From Paraglaciecola arctica BSs20135 (lineage in GTDB: Bacteria; Pseudomonadota; Gammaproteobacteria; Enterobacterales; Alteromonadaceae), in the NCBI RefSeq assembly GCF_000314995.1, contig NZ_BAEO01000008.1:1-64000 (forward strand): a DNA stretch of 64,000 bases, in the 5' to 3' direction. The translations under genes were made by a program, and so were the position numbers. Below, one piece after another: positions 20,676 through 29,745 of this stretch. How positions within the stretch are numbered: the first letter of the stretch is position 1; every line of letters starts with the position of its first letter. The notes below the pieces were generated by a model. The model searched no databases and had not been told where the DNA came from. It was given only the letters and a program-made list of their open reading frames with translations.

Positions 20676-21878
20676 CTAATTCGAAGAAAGACCTGCAAAC
20701 CAGTTACCAATAATTTGTCTATCTTGTTCGGTCATGCCCGTTTTATTCATCATGGGCATGTCTTTGGTAACTACTGCTCGTCTATTGATCACCGCAGCTC
20801 GTTGTTCTATTTGTTGCCAGTTATCAAACTTTAATCCTAAAGGTGCAATAACAAAGATGTCATCTGTTGGTTGCGCCGAGTGACAATTGGCACAATGAGT
20901 TTGTATCACATCAAATACTGCTTGTTGCTGCGCACTCAGTTCGATGGCTGGTGCCGGTTCTGACGTATCTACTTTAGGAGCAACAGGTGTGGATACCCAA
21001 CCTGCAATCACTATCATTCCAATGGCACCAGTTATGAGAATTGAGGGGCGAGAAATACCTATGTGTTTTAGATTGAAATAATGACGTATCCAAGCAGAGA
21101 CAATACCAATGGCCATCAATACTAACCAAGCATTTTGATGTTGGTAAGTCATAGGATAATGGTTGCTGATCATAATAAATAATAAAGGTAGGGTAAGATA
21201 ATTGTTGTGCACAGAGCGTAGCTTGGCACCTAATCCCCAACTAGGATCAATCTCGGTTTTATTGGTAACAGCGTCCACCATTAACCTTTGAGCGGGCATA
21301 ATTTTGAAGAATACATTACCGGCCATAATGGTGCCTATTAACGCACCTACGTGCATAAAGGCTCCTCGACCGCTAAACCAGTGTGTTGCCAAATAACTCG
21401 TTGCCGCTAGCAGTATCAAAAACATAATCCCAAACACTTGCGGGTATTTGGCTAGTGGGCTTCGACATGCTGCTTCATAGATAAATAATCCGCCAAAGAT
21501 CAGGGCTAAACCTCTACTGATTGCCTGGGTAGGCGTTAATTCCATTACTGAGCTATCAATTAAATAAATGGCTGCACCATGGTAATAAACCAAACTAAGT
21601 AATAAAAATCCGCTGATCCAAGTGGTATAGGCTTCCCATTTAAACCAGTGTAGTTTTTCTGGTATTACTTCTGGGCCGTATTCATATTTAGATACTTCGT
21701 AAAAACCGCCGCCATGCACAGCCCACAAGTCCCCTTTAATGCCTTTTTGTTTTTTCCAATCGGGCGGGGTACGCAAATTATTATCTAACCAGATGAAATA
21801 AAACGAGGCGCCTATCCATGCCACGCCTGCTATTACATGGAACCAGCGAAGAAATAACGAAATCCAATCAAGCAACAT
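20676..21878 (-). CDS. puuD: membrane urate hydroxylase PuuD with cytochrome c domain
   Basis: Oxidises urate to 5-hydroxyisourate, passing electrons through its heme rather than to free oxygen. The N-terminal part holds about eight membrane helices and the urate-oxidase N domain (FHVIAGVAWIGASFYFIWLDN; GDLWAVHGGGFYEV). The C-terminal domain has a c-type heme site, CANCH at residues 329-333, with Met residues downstream (KDMPMMNKTGM) as possible axial ligands. The length of 400 residues is normal. It is last in the xdhABC-uraD-uraH-guaD-puuD operon; its ATG shares one base with the guaD stop (TAATG). Confidence 0.92.
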   Translation of the reverse strand: MLLDWISLFLRWFHVIAGVAWIGASFYFIWLDNNLRTPPDWKKQKGIKGDLWAVHGGGFYEVSKYEYGPEVIPEKLHWFKWEAYTTWISGFLLLSLVYYHGAAIYLIDSSVMELTPTQAISRGLALIFGGLFIYEAACRSPLAKYPQVFGIMFLILLAATSYLATHWFSGRGAFMHVGALIGTIMAGNVFFKIMPAQRLMVDAVTNKTEIDPSWGLGAKLRSVHNNYLTLPLLFIMISNHYPMTYQHQNAWLVLMAIGIVSAWIRHYFNLKHIGISRPSILITGAIGMIVIAGWVSTPVAPKVDTSEPAPAIELSAQQQAVFDVIQTHCANCHSAQPTDDIFVIAPLGLKFDNWQQIEQRAAVINRRAVVTKDMPMMNKTGMTEQDRQIIGNWFAGLSSN

Positions 21879-23251
21879 TAAAGTGCTCCCTTTATTATTT
21901 GTGTGTCTGTTTGTGTATTGGCTTGGTAAACGGCCGTACCAGCTACGAAAGTCGCAGTTATGGCTCTATCATCTGCCAACATGCTTAGAGCAAACAGCAT
22001 GTCTTGTGGTGTACGGTGATGTTCAAAACGTAATGCGCTTAGTACATCAAATTCTGGGTCGAGGATCACAAAGTCAGCATCGGTGCCAGGATTGAGGTTA
22101 CCAATTGAATCTTCTAGCCCTAATCCCACTGCTGCGCCTTGAGTCATTAAATACAAACCATGCATAGGATCCATTTGGTTGCCCTTGAGTTGGCATATTT
22201 TATAGGCTTCGCCCATGGTTTTTAACATACTAAAACTGGTGCCTCCGCCAACATCAGTAGCAAGCATAACGGCTACGTTTTCCTGCTCGGCCTTGGCTAA
22301 ATCAAATAAGCCGCTACCCAAAAATAGGTTTGAAGTAGGGCAAAAGGCAATGCTTGCTTGGGTTTCTTGTAAGCGTTGCCATTCTGCTTGTTCTAAATGG
22401 ATACCGTGACCAAAGACTGCGCCTTTTCTAAGTAAACCATAATGATCGTAAACATCGAGATAATTTTTTCGCTCTGGGAATAACTCTTTTACCCAAGCGA
22501 TTTCATTATGATTTTCTGACAAATGCGTTTGAATAAAAACATCTGGGTATTGCTGCGCTAATTCGCCCAAAGCCTGTAGTTGCTCTGGACTACTAGTAGG
22601 CGCAAAACGTGGCGTAATGGCATATTTAAGTCGGCCATTGTTATGCCATTTTTCTATCAGTGCTGCACTGTCTTGTTGTGCGCTTTGTGGGGTATCTTGT
22701 AGCCAATCGGGGCAATGTCTATCCATACACACTTTACCGGCAATCAACAGCATATTATGACTGGCTGCTTCCTGGAAAAGTGCATCGGCAGCTTGTTTGT
22801 GTACCGACGAATAGACCATGCCAGTGGTGGTGCCATGGCGATGTAATTGCCTAATAAATATCTTGGCTATATGACCCGCGTATTTTGGATCAGCAAACTT
22901 GCGTTCTACTGGAAAAGTGTAATCAGTTAGCCAATCAAGTAGCTGTTCGCCAAAACTGGCTAACATTTCAGTCTGTGGAAAGTGTAAATGGCTGTCAATA
23001 AAGCCTGGTAACAGTAGTTTTCCTGAGTAATCATGGATAATGGCATCAGGGTATTGATTTATATGGTTTTTATACTCACCAATAAATTCTATTTTTCCAT
23101 TACGCGTAACCAATAAGCCGTCTTCAAAGTATTGGTAGTCCTGTTTTGGACAGCTACTTTTGTTAGGGAAATGTACTATTGAGGCGCGATAAGCTTGTGT
23201 TGTTTTCAATCTGAATTTCTCACTAACTACCACGGTAACTGCTAAAGCCAA
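21878..23251 (-). CDS. guaD: guanine deaminase
   Basis: Hydrolyses guanine to xanthine, feeding the xanthine dehydrogenase of the same operon. Amidohydrolase motifs are complete: PGFIDSHLHFPQTEM (metal ligands), VYSSVHKQAADALFQEA, HLSEN, GHGIHL and ATDVGGGTSFSML with the catalytic Asp. About 457 residues from the ATG at 23251, which overlaps uraH by 29 bases. A GTG at 23233 or a TTG at 23209 would give an N terminus closer to other GuaD proteins, so the true start may lie there. The stop overlaps the puuD start by one base. Confidence 0.93.
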   Translation of the reverse strand: MALAVTVVVSEKFRLKTTQAYRASIVHFPNKSSCPKQDYQYFEDGLLVTRNGKIEFIGEYKNHINQYPDAIIHDYSGKLLLPGFIDSHLHFPQTEMLASFGEQLLDWLTDYTFPVERKFADPKYAGHIAKIFIRQLHRHGTTTGMVYSSVHKQAADALFQEAASHNMLLIAGKVCMDRHCPDWLQDTPQSAQQDSAALIEKWHNNGRLKYAITPRFAPTSSPEQLQALGELAQQYPDVFIQTHLSENHNEIAWVKELFPERKNYLDVYDHYGLLRKGAVFGHGIHLEQAEWQRLQETQASIAFCPTSNLFLGSGLFDLAKAEQENVAVMLATDVGGGTSFSMLKTMGEAYKICQLKGNQMDPMHGLYLMTQGAAVGLGLEDSIGNLNPGTDADFVILDPEFDVLSALRFEHHRTPQDMLFALSMLADDRAITATFVAGTAVYQANTQTDTQIIKGAL

Positions 23252-23549
23252 AAGGCGAAATGAGCAGAGGTACGTGGTAATGACCGCCGTTTTCAGTCAG
23301 CTCAAAGTTTACATCAACAAAGGGGTAAAATGCTTCTTTGTGATGAGAGAGTAGATAATCTTTAGTATAAAAACGTAAGCAATATTGACCTGCGCTAAAG
23401 CTAAAATTTGCCCAGTCATTACATCGACCATCATCATCTGTCTGTGCTTCAATCACTTGTCCATTATGGGTGGTTAACACTAGTTTCATATTAGCAGCGG
23501 GTTTGCCAAGTGTGGTGTCCAATACATGACTGGAAAGACTGATGCTCAT
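23223..23549 (-). CDS. uraH: 5-hydroxyisourate hydrolase
   Basis: Hydrolyses 5-hydroxyisourate, the product of PuuD, to OHCU. A 108-residue transthyretin-fold protein with the N-terminal LSSHVLDTTLGKPA, an internal VNFELTE strand with the catalytic HYHVPLL, and the diagnostic C-terminal tetrapeptide YRGS. No signal peptide is present, so it acts in the cytoplasm. It overlaps uraD upstream by four bases and guaD downstream, giving tight coupling. Confidence 0.95.
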   Translation of the reverse strand: MSISLSSHVLDTTLGKPAANMKLVLTTHNGQVIEAQTDDDGRCNDWANFSFSAGQYCLRFYTKDYLLSHHKEAFYPFVDVNFELTENGGHYHVPLLISPFGFSSYRGS

Positions 23550-24085
23550 GTTGTTTGTATTCCTTTTTCTAGGCCTTTTTCGAGCCTTAGTAGGGTGATT
23601 TTGATTTGTTCTGCTGCTGCCAGTTGTATCTCGGTAGCAGTACTATTGTTGATGCGTTGCATAAGTGCATTTAGCATAGTGTCAGCGCTGAGGCCTGTGG
23701 CACAAATAATAAAAATAAAACCGTGTTTAGCCAAATACTTATGATTGGCATCGGCAAGTGATTGTAACGTTTGTTCGCTGGCCTGTGTGGCACCTTGTTG
23801 TTCATTACTGGCGATATCTTTAGTAGCGGCGTACTTCTTTCGTAAACTGCTGACATCGCCAATCATAGGGTGGGCTTCAAAGGCAGTCAGTAGATCTTGA
23901 TTACTAGATCCTAACCACAGTTCTTGAGCGACTTGTTTAACTTGGCATATGTCAGTAAAAGGCCGTGCTTTTGCCATAGCTTCAAACCATTTTGGCGCCG
24001 CACAGCAATGACTAAACCACTGCTGAGCCTCAGATACACTTAAGTTATTGATATTATCTAAGGATAACCCTGCTTGTTGATTCAT
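23546..24085 (-). CDS. uraD: OHCU decarboxylase
   Basis: Converts 2-oxo-4-hydroxy-4-carboxy-5-ureidoimidazoline to S-allantoin. The 179-residue helical protein has the family pattern: AQQWFSHCCAAPKW near the N terminus, AHPMIGD with the catalytic-loop His, ANHKYLAKHGFIFIICATG, and a closing NALMQRINNSTATE helix. Start and stop overlap neighbours by four bases each (xdhC upstream, uraH downstream), a sign of an obligate operon. Confidence 0.94.
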   Translation of the reverse strand: MNQQAGLSLDNINNLSVSEAQQWFSHCCAAPKWFEAMAKARPFTDICQVKQVAQELWLGSSNQDLLTAFEAHPMIGDVSSLRKKYAATKDIASNEQQGATQASEQTLQSLADANHKYLAKHGFIFIICATGLSADTMLNALMQRINNSTATEIQLAAAEQIKITLLRLEKGLEKGIQTT

Positions 24086-24960
24086 GATTGTGGCTCTGGT
24101 TGCTTAACTAGTGTTGCTATAAGTTGTTTGTTATCGCGCCACGCTTGTTTTTTCTGAGCTTGAGTCACATCTTCAGGCTCAAGTAATTGTATGAGCTGTG
24201 CGGCCATAGAAACGGCTACCTCTATTGGGCGTTTGCCCGGTATATCCAATAGCCCAACTGGACTGATTAAACGCTGAATGTCTTGCTCTTGAAAATCTTT
24301 ATGGGCCAATCTTGTTTTAAAACGTCTGGCTTTAGTATCAGAGCCGATCATGCCAACAAAGCTAAGGTCTTTGCGGTTTAGCGCTGCTGTAACAATATCA
24401 AAATCGAGTTGGTGATTATGGGTCATGATCATTGTCCAAGCATTGCTTGGCAGCGTGGCTAAGGTATCTGCAGGGGTTTCGCTGAAGACTAATGTCACGT
24501 TACTTGGTTGTGCTTGCTTGGCAATGTCATCGAGCATTTCTTGGCGATTATCTATCCAGCTTATTTGTAACGGCAACTGCGCTAATATAGGTACTAATGC
24601 TTTTGATACGTGGCCTGCACCATAAATGGCGATATGTTGAGTATGCTCTGTAAACACTTCAAACAATACATTGGTAGCACCACCACAACACTGACCCAAT
24701 TTACTGGAAAGGGGATAATGCTCAACTTTTTGAGTTGTGGCGTTTTCAAGTAACAAGTTACGGGCTTGTTTTATCACCGCAAACTCCAAATGCCCACCGC
24801 CTATGGTGTCAAACTCGCAGTCGTCACATACCAGCATTTTTGTGCCACCATTTCTTGGCGTTGAGCCTGCCGTAGCAAGTAAAGTGACTAATACATAACT
24901 TTTGCCTTGTTGCTGACATTGGTGCAGGGCGTCAAACCATGTTTTTGTGGGTAGGCTCAT
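24082..24960 (-). CDS. xdhC: xanthine dehydrogenase accessory protein XdhC
   Basis: Binds molybdenum cofactor and helps its sulfuration and insertion into XdhB. A 292-residue protein with the N-terminal XdhC/CoxI domain (LLATAGSTPRNGG; GGGHLEFAVI; LGQCCGGATNVLFE) and a C-terminal Rossmann domain (IAIYGAGHVSKAL; MIMTHNHQLDFDI; FVGMIGSDTKARRFK). ATG at 24960 overlaps the xdhB stop as ATGA; an upstream in-frame start adds six residues but looks less likely. Confidence 0.93.
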   Translation of the reverse strand: MSLPTKTWFDALHQCQQQGKSYVLVTLLATAGSTPRNGGTKMLVCDDCEFDTIGGGHLEFAVIKQARNLLLENATTQKVEHYPLSSKLGQCCGGATNVLFEVFTEHTQHIAIYGAGHVSKALVPILAQLPLQISWIDNRQEMLDDIAKQAQPSNVTLVFSETPADTLATLPSNAWTMIMTHNHQLDFDIVTAALNRKDLSFVGMIGSDTKARRFKTRLAHKDFQEQDIQRLISPVGLLDIPGKRPIEVAVSMAAQLIQLLEPEDVTQAQKKQAWRDNKQLIATLVKQPEPQS

Positions 24961-27299
24961 GCTTGTTGCTCCAGCCAAGCCTGTGCTTGTTCTACCGCGT
25001 TGTAGACTTTTTCTGGAGTGGCTGGCGGGTGTAGCACAGGATCAATTTGATAATCAGTGATACTGGATATTGCGTCTTTTAATGCACACCAAACCGAATT
25101 AGCTAGCATAAACGGCGGTTCACCTACAGCTTTAGAATGATAAATACTGTCTTCGTCGTTGGCTCTAGGATACAAATCCACATTGAATATTTCAGGGGTA
25201 TCACCAATCGCAGGGATCTTGTAGGTTGCGGGGTTATTGCTGATAAGTTTACCGCTATCGTCCCATAACAATTCTTCGCTGGTTAACCAGCCCATGCCTT
25301 GAATAAAACCGCCTTCAATTTGGCCAATATCAATGGCAGGGTTTAGGCTTTTGCCTACATCGTGCAATATATCAACCCTGTTTACTTTGTATTCGCCGGT
25401 TAAGGTATCAATAGAAACTTCTGAACAGCTTGCACCATATGCAAAATAGAAAAATGGTCTGCCATTACCTGTTTTGCGATCATAGTGAATTTTGGGCGTT
25501 TTATAAAACCCCGATGCAGAAAGAGATACACGGCCAATATAAGCTTGCTGAATTAATTCGTTAAAGGCAATTTGGTGTTCACCTAAGACCACTGTTTGTT
25601 CTGTAAAGATCACTTCTTCAGGCTTGCCTTCGACCTGCTGTGCATAAAACTCAGCCAATCTTTGTTTGATGATCAAACAGGCATTTTGTGCGGCTTTTCC
25701 GTTCAGATCTGTACTGCTTGAAGCCGCTGTGGGTGAGGTGTTGGGCACTTTATCAGTTCGAGTTGAGGTGATTTCAACATAGGACAAAGGCACGCCAAAC
25801 TCATTGGCGACGATCTGGCCAATTTTGGTATGTAAACCTTGACCCATTTCGGTACCACCATGATTGATTTGCATACTGCCATCGGTATAGATATGCAGTA
25901 ACGCACCAGCCTGATTAAGATGTTTAGCTGTAAATGAGATCCCAAACTTCACTGGTGTTAAGGCTAAACCTTTTTTGATGATAGGGCTGTTTTTATTGAA
26001 CTGGGTAATTTGTTCACGGCGCAACTGGTAATCACATGATGCTTCTAACTTATCAATCAAGTCAGCTAATAAATTGTGCTCGACCTGCATACCATACTGA
26101 GTAGTATTTCTGCTGTCTTTGCCATACAAATTGAGTTTACGGATAGCTAAAGGATCTTTACCTAGTTTACGGGCTATCGCATCCATCATGGCTTCGGCGA
26201 CTATCATACCTTGCGGGCCACCAAACCCCCGATAAGCAGTATGTGACACTTGATTAGTTCGGCACCTATGTCCTTCTACATAACAATCACCCAGAAAATA
26301 GCCGTTATCAGCATGGAACATGGCTCTGTCGACTATGGCGTCGGATAAGTCTGGTGAGTGACCACAGTTGCCGTTTATTTCTATTTGAGTGGCTTGGATC
26401 AAACCTTGATTATCGGTAGCTACTTTAAATTTGTTTTCAAAAGGATGGCGTTTGCCGGTTGCCATCATGTCTAACATACGTGGTAGACGAATTTTAACTG
26501 CTACTTTATTGCGGCTAGCAAATATTGCGGCTAAGCACGCCCATTGTGCGGCTTGGGTTTCTTTACCGCCAAAACCACCGCCCATACGACGCATATCCAC
26601 CACAACTTTGTGAAGTTTAATATCTAAGACTTCAGCTATCAGTTTTTGTACTTCACTGGGATGTTGGCTGGAAGAATAGACTAACATTCTGTCTTCTTCT
26701 TCAGGTATAGCCATAGAGATCTGACCTTCAAGGTACATATGCTCTTGGCCACCAATAATCATTTCACCTTCAATCTGAATCGGGCTTTCGGCATAACTTT
26801 TTTGATAGTCCCCACGACGCATAAAGTGTGGTGGGCGTACAAAGTTTTGTTGCTCTTTGGCTTGATCAACGGTCAAACAAGCTGCAGTAGCTGAAATAAC
26901 AACCTTGGCTTTTAGCGTCGCTTGACGCGCCAAGTTAACACTAGACGCTAAGACCGCAAATATAGGTTGGCTGTGGTACAAGATTTCTGTGCTGGCTAAT
27001 AGCGGATCACCGGGAAATACTGGGCCTATGTCAGTGTGGCCTGGGATATCTTGCACTGTGATCACGTCTATTACGCCTTCACTCTCCCTAACCTGTGACA
27101 AATCTATGGATGTGATTGTGCCACTTGCAACTGAGCTAACACCTACCGCTACATGGTGGATGTTTGCTGCCTCTGGCATGTCGTCAATATAACGCGCTTG
27201 ACCACTGACCTGTCGCTCGGCACTTTCATGTTTGTGTGATTTGCCAGCGGCTCCTTGAGGTGTGGCATCTAATCTGGGTTGATCAATTAATTTACGCAT
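24957..27299 (-). CDS. xdhB: xanthine dehydrogenase large subunit XdhB (molybdopterin binding)
   Basis: Molybdenum subunit that hydroxylates hypoxanthine to xanthine and xanthine to urate. Key elements: GGFGGKETQAAQWAC (Moco contact with Gln), AYRGFGGPQGM, GTEMGQGLHTK, and the C-terminal KAVGEPPFML containing the active-site Glu. About 780 residues, normal for this subunit. ATG at 27299 is chosen because GGAGA precedes it; it overlaps the end of xdhA by eight bases (ATGCGTAA). It pairs with XdhA, and XdhC is encoded immediately downstream. Confidence 0.95.
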   Translation of the reverse strand: MRKLIDQPRLDATPQGAAGKSHKHESAERQVSGQARYIDDMPEAANIHHVAVGVSSVASGTITSIDLSQVRESEGVIDVITVQDIPGHTDIGPVFPGDPLLASTEILYHSQPIFAVLASSVNLARQATLKAKVVISATAACLTVDQAKEQQNFVRPPHFMRRGDYQKSYAESPIQIEGEMIIGGQEHMYLEGQISMAIPEEEDRMLVYSSSQHPSEVQKLIAEVLDIKLHKVVVDMRRMGGGFGGKETQAAQWACLAAIFASRNKVAVKIRLPRMLDMMATGKRHPFENKFKVATDNQGLIQATQIEINGNCGHSPDLSDAIVDRAMFHADNGYFLGDCYVEGHRCRTNQVSHTAYRGFGGPQGMIVAEAMMDAIARKLGKDPLAIRKLNLYGKDSRNTTQYGMQVEHNLLADLIDKLEASCDYQLRREQITQFNKNSPIIKKGLALTPVKFGISFTAKHLNQAGALLHIYTDGSMQINHGGTEMGQGLHTKIGQIVANEFGVPLSYVEITSTRTDKVPNTSPTAASSSTDLNGKAAQNACLIIKQRLAEFYAQQVEGKPEEVIFTEQTVVLGEHQIAFNELIQQAYIGRVSLSASGFYKTPKIHYDRKTGNGRPFFYFAYGASCSEVSIDTLTGEYKVNRVDILHDVGKSLNPAIDIGQIEGGFIQGMGWLTSEELLWDDSGKLISNNPATYKIPAIGDTPEIFNVDLYPRANDEDSIYHSKAVGEPPFMLANSVWCALKDAISSITDYQIDPVLHPPATPEKVYNAVEQAQAWLEQQA

Positions 27300-28770
27300 G
27301 ACTATTCTCCGCATCTGCAGAGGGAAGATGTACTACTCGGGTTTCGATCTTTTGCGTGCTCTGGTTGGTTTCTAACCAGAATCGTTTCCATAAGTTAGTT
27401 AGCATGGTCAATCGATAGGTTTTGCTAGCTCGTACATCATCTAAAGGCGAAAACGCTTGTTTGAGTATATCTCTACCTATTTCAAAGGATTCGCTGCTTG
27501 ACCATGTCTTACCTTGAAGCTGAGTGTTTAGGGTAGGCACTGATGCAGGGATAGCCGCAACTCCACCAAATCCACAATCTATTTTTTGCACTTTACCATC
27601 CACGACTTGTGCATTAAATACCGCACATACTGCAGAAATGTCATCTTCATAACGTTTAGATACTTTATAGGCACGAACAAGGTTTGTGGGCGCAGTGAAG
27701 GGGATAAAAATAGATTCTATCCATTCAGATGTTTTTAATGCAGTTTTACGGTAATCCAAAAAGAACTCACTTGCTGCAATTGTCCTTTTTTGCTGGCCGT
27801 TGTCTACATGAATAATCGCATTTAGTGCTAACAATGCAGGTGGCATATCACCTATAGGTGATGCATTAGCAACGTTTCCACCTAGACTGGCTTGATTACG
27901 AATTGGGGTAGCGGCAAAGCGCCATAATAACTCGGATAACTGTGGGAAATGTTTAAGCAAGCTCGACTCAATTTTACCAAAGGGCAGGGCGGCACCTATT
28001 AATAATCCGTGCTGTTGTTCAATAAGTTGGTTTAACTCTGGCATAGCACCTAAAGCGATAAGTTTATCAAAGGATTGCAATTGCTGAGTGACTTGCAAGG
28101 CTAGGTCAGTACTGCCTGCAAAGACATTCGCTTTGGGATACTTTGCTTTAGCTGCTGCAAGTTCATGCCTTGACGTGGGCACCAATAAATTGTCGGTACT
28201 GATAACTTGATTGTTTATATCATTTAAACGCTGAGCCGTTAGGGTTTCTGATTGTTTAAATTTATCAGATGTTTTGTTTTGGCAGGCACTTAAAGTGGCA
28301 TCAATAATAGGTCGATAGCCAGTGCAACGGCATAAATTACCTGAGAGTGCTTGGATAACCGTTTCTCTGTCTGGTTGTTGCTCTTGTTGGTACAAAGCAA
28401 ACATCGACATAATAAAACCTGGAGTACAAAAACCACACTGGGAGCCATGATACTCAACCAAACTTTGCTGCACTGGATGTAACTCTTTTCCATCTGGCAG
28501 ATGCTCAACGGTAATTAATTGTTTGCCATGTAATGCAGATAAAAATGTCACACAACTGTTTATAGCTCTATATTCAAGTCTATTATCTGTTGAGTTGTGA
28601 TGTTTAACCACTTCGGCTAAAACCACTGTACAGGCACCACAATCGCCTGAAGCGCAGCCTTCTTTAGTGCCGGTTAATTTTTGTTTTTCGCGCAAATATT
28701 CAAGTAAAGTCAAGTCAGCTCTGGCTTGATCTATGGTAGTTATTTCGTCATTAAGCAAAAAGCTGATCAT
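27292..28770 (-). CDS. xdhA: xanthine dehydrogenase small subunit XdhA (FeS and FAD)
   Basis: Electron-transfer subunit carrying two 2Fe-2S clusters and FAD. The first cluster site is GCASGDCGACT, the second CGFCTPGF with GNLCRCTGYRP. The FAD domain follows from about residue 195 (PKANVFAGSTDLALQ; RNQASLGGNVANASPIGDMPP). The length of 492 residues is normal. It is the first gene of the purine operon; the start at 28770 lies about 30 bases after a -10-like box. A RutR-like operator lies just upstream of the -35 region. Confidence 0.95.
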   Translation of the reverse strand: MISFLLNDEITTIDQARADLTLLEYLREKQKLTGTKEGCASGDCGACTVVLAEVVKHHNSTDNRLEYRAINSCVTFLSALHGKQLITVEHLPDGKELHPVQQSLVEYHGSQCGFCTPGFIMSMFALYQQEQQPDRETVIQALSGNLCRCTGYRPIIDATLSACQNKTSDKFKQSETLTAQRLNDINNQVISTDNLLVPTSRHELAAAKAKYPKANVFAGSTDLALQVTQQLQSFDKLIALGAMPELNQLIEQQHGLLIGAALPFGKIESSLLKHFPQLSELLWRFAATPIRNQASLGGNVANASPIGDMPPALLALNAIIHVDNGQQKRTIAASEFFLDYRKTALKTSEWIESIFIPFTAPTNLVRAYKVSKRYEDDISAVCAVFNAQVVDGKVQKIDCGFGGVAAIPASVPTLNTQLQGKTWSSSESFEIGRDILKQAFSPLDDVRASKTYRLTMLTNLWKRFWLETNQSTQKIETRVVHLPSADAENSHA

Positions 28771-29092
28771 GTTGCGCTCCGATAGCAGGTTCCAGTAAAC
28801 ATATTATCTGACTAGTGATGTGAATTACAATAAAAAGTAGACTAACTGGTCAGGTTTTTATCGATACTATGAAAAAAGAACTTTTACAGGATGATTTTTC
28901 CCATAAACTAGGCTTAGTTTATATTTTAGATGTTTCTAATATTTATGTAGAAGCAATTAAAATGCCGACAGCTATAATAATAGTAATATTGTTATAGATA
29001 TGATGATTCTAGTAATCCCTTAGATTGGATGATATTTTTGTTTTTAGAATTAGAGTTTGTAATGGTTTACACAACGGGAAATTAATTAATAA
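28771..29092. other. divergent control region of xdhA and the TetR-like regulator
   Basis: A 322-base AT-rich region between the two purine transcription units. On the minus strand a promoter can be read for xdhA: TTGTAA (28825-28830) and GATAAT (28803-28808) with a 16-base spacer. The plus-strand side has several AT-rich stretches but no single clear promoter. It contains the operator-like palindrome listed separately. No gene is seen in it. Confidence 0.6.
28838..28853. promoter_or_regulatory. RutR-like operator palindrome at xdhA promoter
   Basis: TAGACTAACTGGTCAG has half-sites GACTA and TGGTC around a two-base centre, one mismatch from symmetry. It resembles the published E. coli RutR consensus TTGACCAnnTGGTCAA. 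A further half-site, TGACTA (28809-28814), lies in the promoter spacer. A near-identical palindrome stands before azgA at 42309-42322. The divergent TetR-family gene at 29093 is the natural candidate regulator. Confidence 0.6.
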
Positions 29093-29737
29093 ATGTCTGC
29101 TAGTCATAGTTACAAAGAAATCAGCATTGGTGATCTTAACCGCAATAAAATATTAAGCGCCGCAGAAAAAGAGTTTGCATTACACGGCTTTAAAGGCGCT
29201 CGAGTTCAGCAAATAGCTGACAGGGCTGCACTACCTAAAACTAATGTGCTGTATTATTTTAAATCTAAAGAATCTTTATATTTAGCTTTATTGGATGATA
29301 TTTTGCGGTTGTGGAATAGCCGGTTTGATGAGGCTACTGTGGGTGATGATCCTGCTGAAGTGTTAGCCCATTACATTGCGGATAAAATGGAAATCTCTCG
29401 TTGTCGACCTGATGCGTCTAAAATGTTTGCACTAGAAATTATCAATGGCGCACCTAATTTAAACAAATTTTTCAAAGACCAACATGCGTCTTGGATGGCT
29501 GGACGGGTAGATGTAATCAAACAATGGATTGACCAAGGTAAGTTAGATTCAACTGATCCTCATTATTTATTATTTAATATATGGGCAACCTCACAACATT
29601 ATGCGGACTTTTCTGTACAAATTAATGAACTCAGAGGCAAACCTATGACTCAAACAGATTTTTCCGAAGCCACCAATAATTTGATCAAGTTAATATTAAC
29701 GGGCTGCGGATTGTCTGTTCCAAAAGAATTTAGATAA
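29093..29737 (+). CDS. TetR family regulator, RutR-like
   Basis: A 214-residue one-component regulator. The N-terminal TetR DNA-binding domain is clear: KILSAAEKEFALHGFKGARV, then QIADRAALPKTNVLYYFKSKESLY. The C-terminal region (FALEIINGAPNLNKFF; DPHYLLFNIWATSQHYADF) matches the RutR-type ligand domain, which in E. coli senses uracil or thymine and affects purine genes too. It is divergent from xdhA and eight bases upstream of puuE, so it probably controls the purine regulon. The ligand here is unknown. Confidence 0.87.
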   Translation: MSASHSYKEISIGDLNRNKILSAAEKEFALHGFKGARVQQIADRAALPKTNVLYYFKSKESLYLALLDDILRLWNSRFDEATVGDDPAEVLAHYIADKMEISRCRPDASKMFALEIINGAPNLNKFFKDQHASWMAGRVDVIKQWIDQGKLDSTDPHYLLFNIWATSQHYADFSVQINELRGKPMTQTDFSEATNNLIKLILTGCGLSVPKEFR

Positions 29738-29745
29738 GGTACTCG

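Noticed and set aside
23671-23862. A 63-codon frame inside uraD in another frame
   Set aside because: Overlaps completely with a clear OHCU decarboxylase and has no family features.
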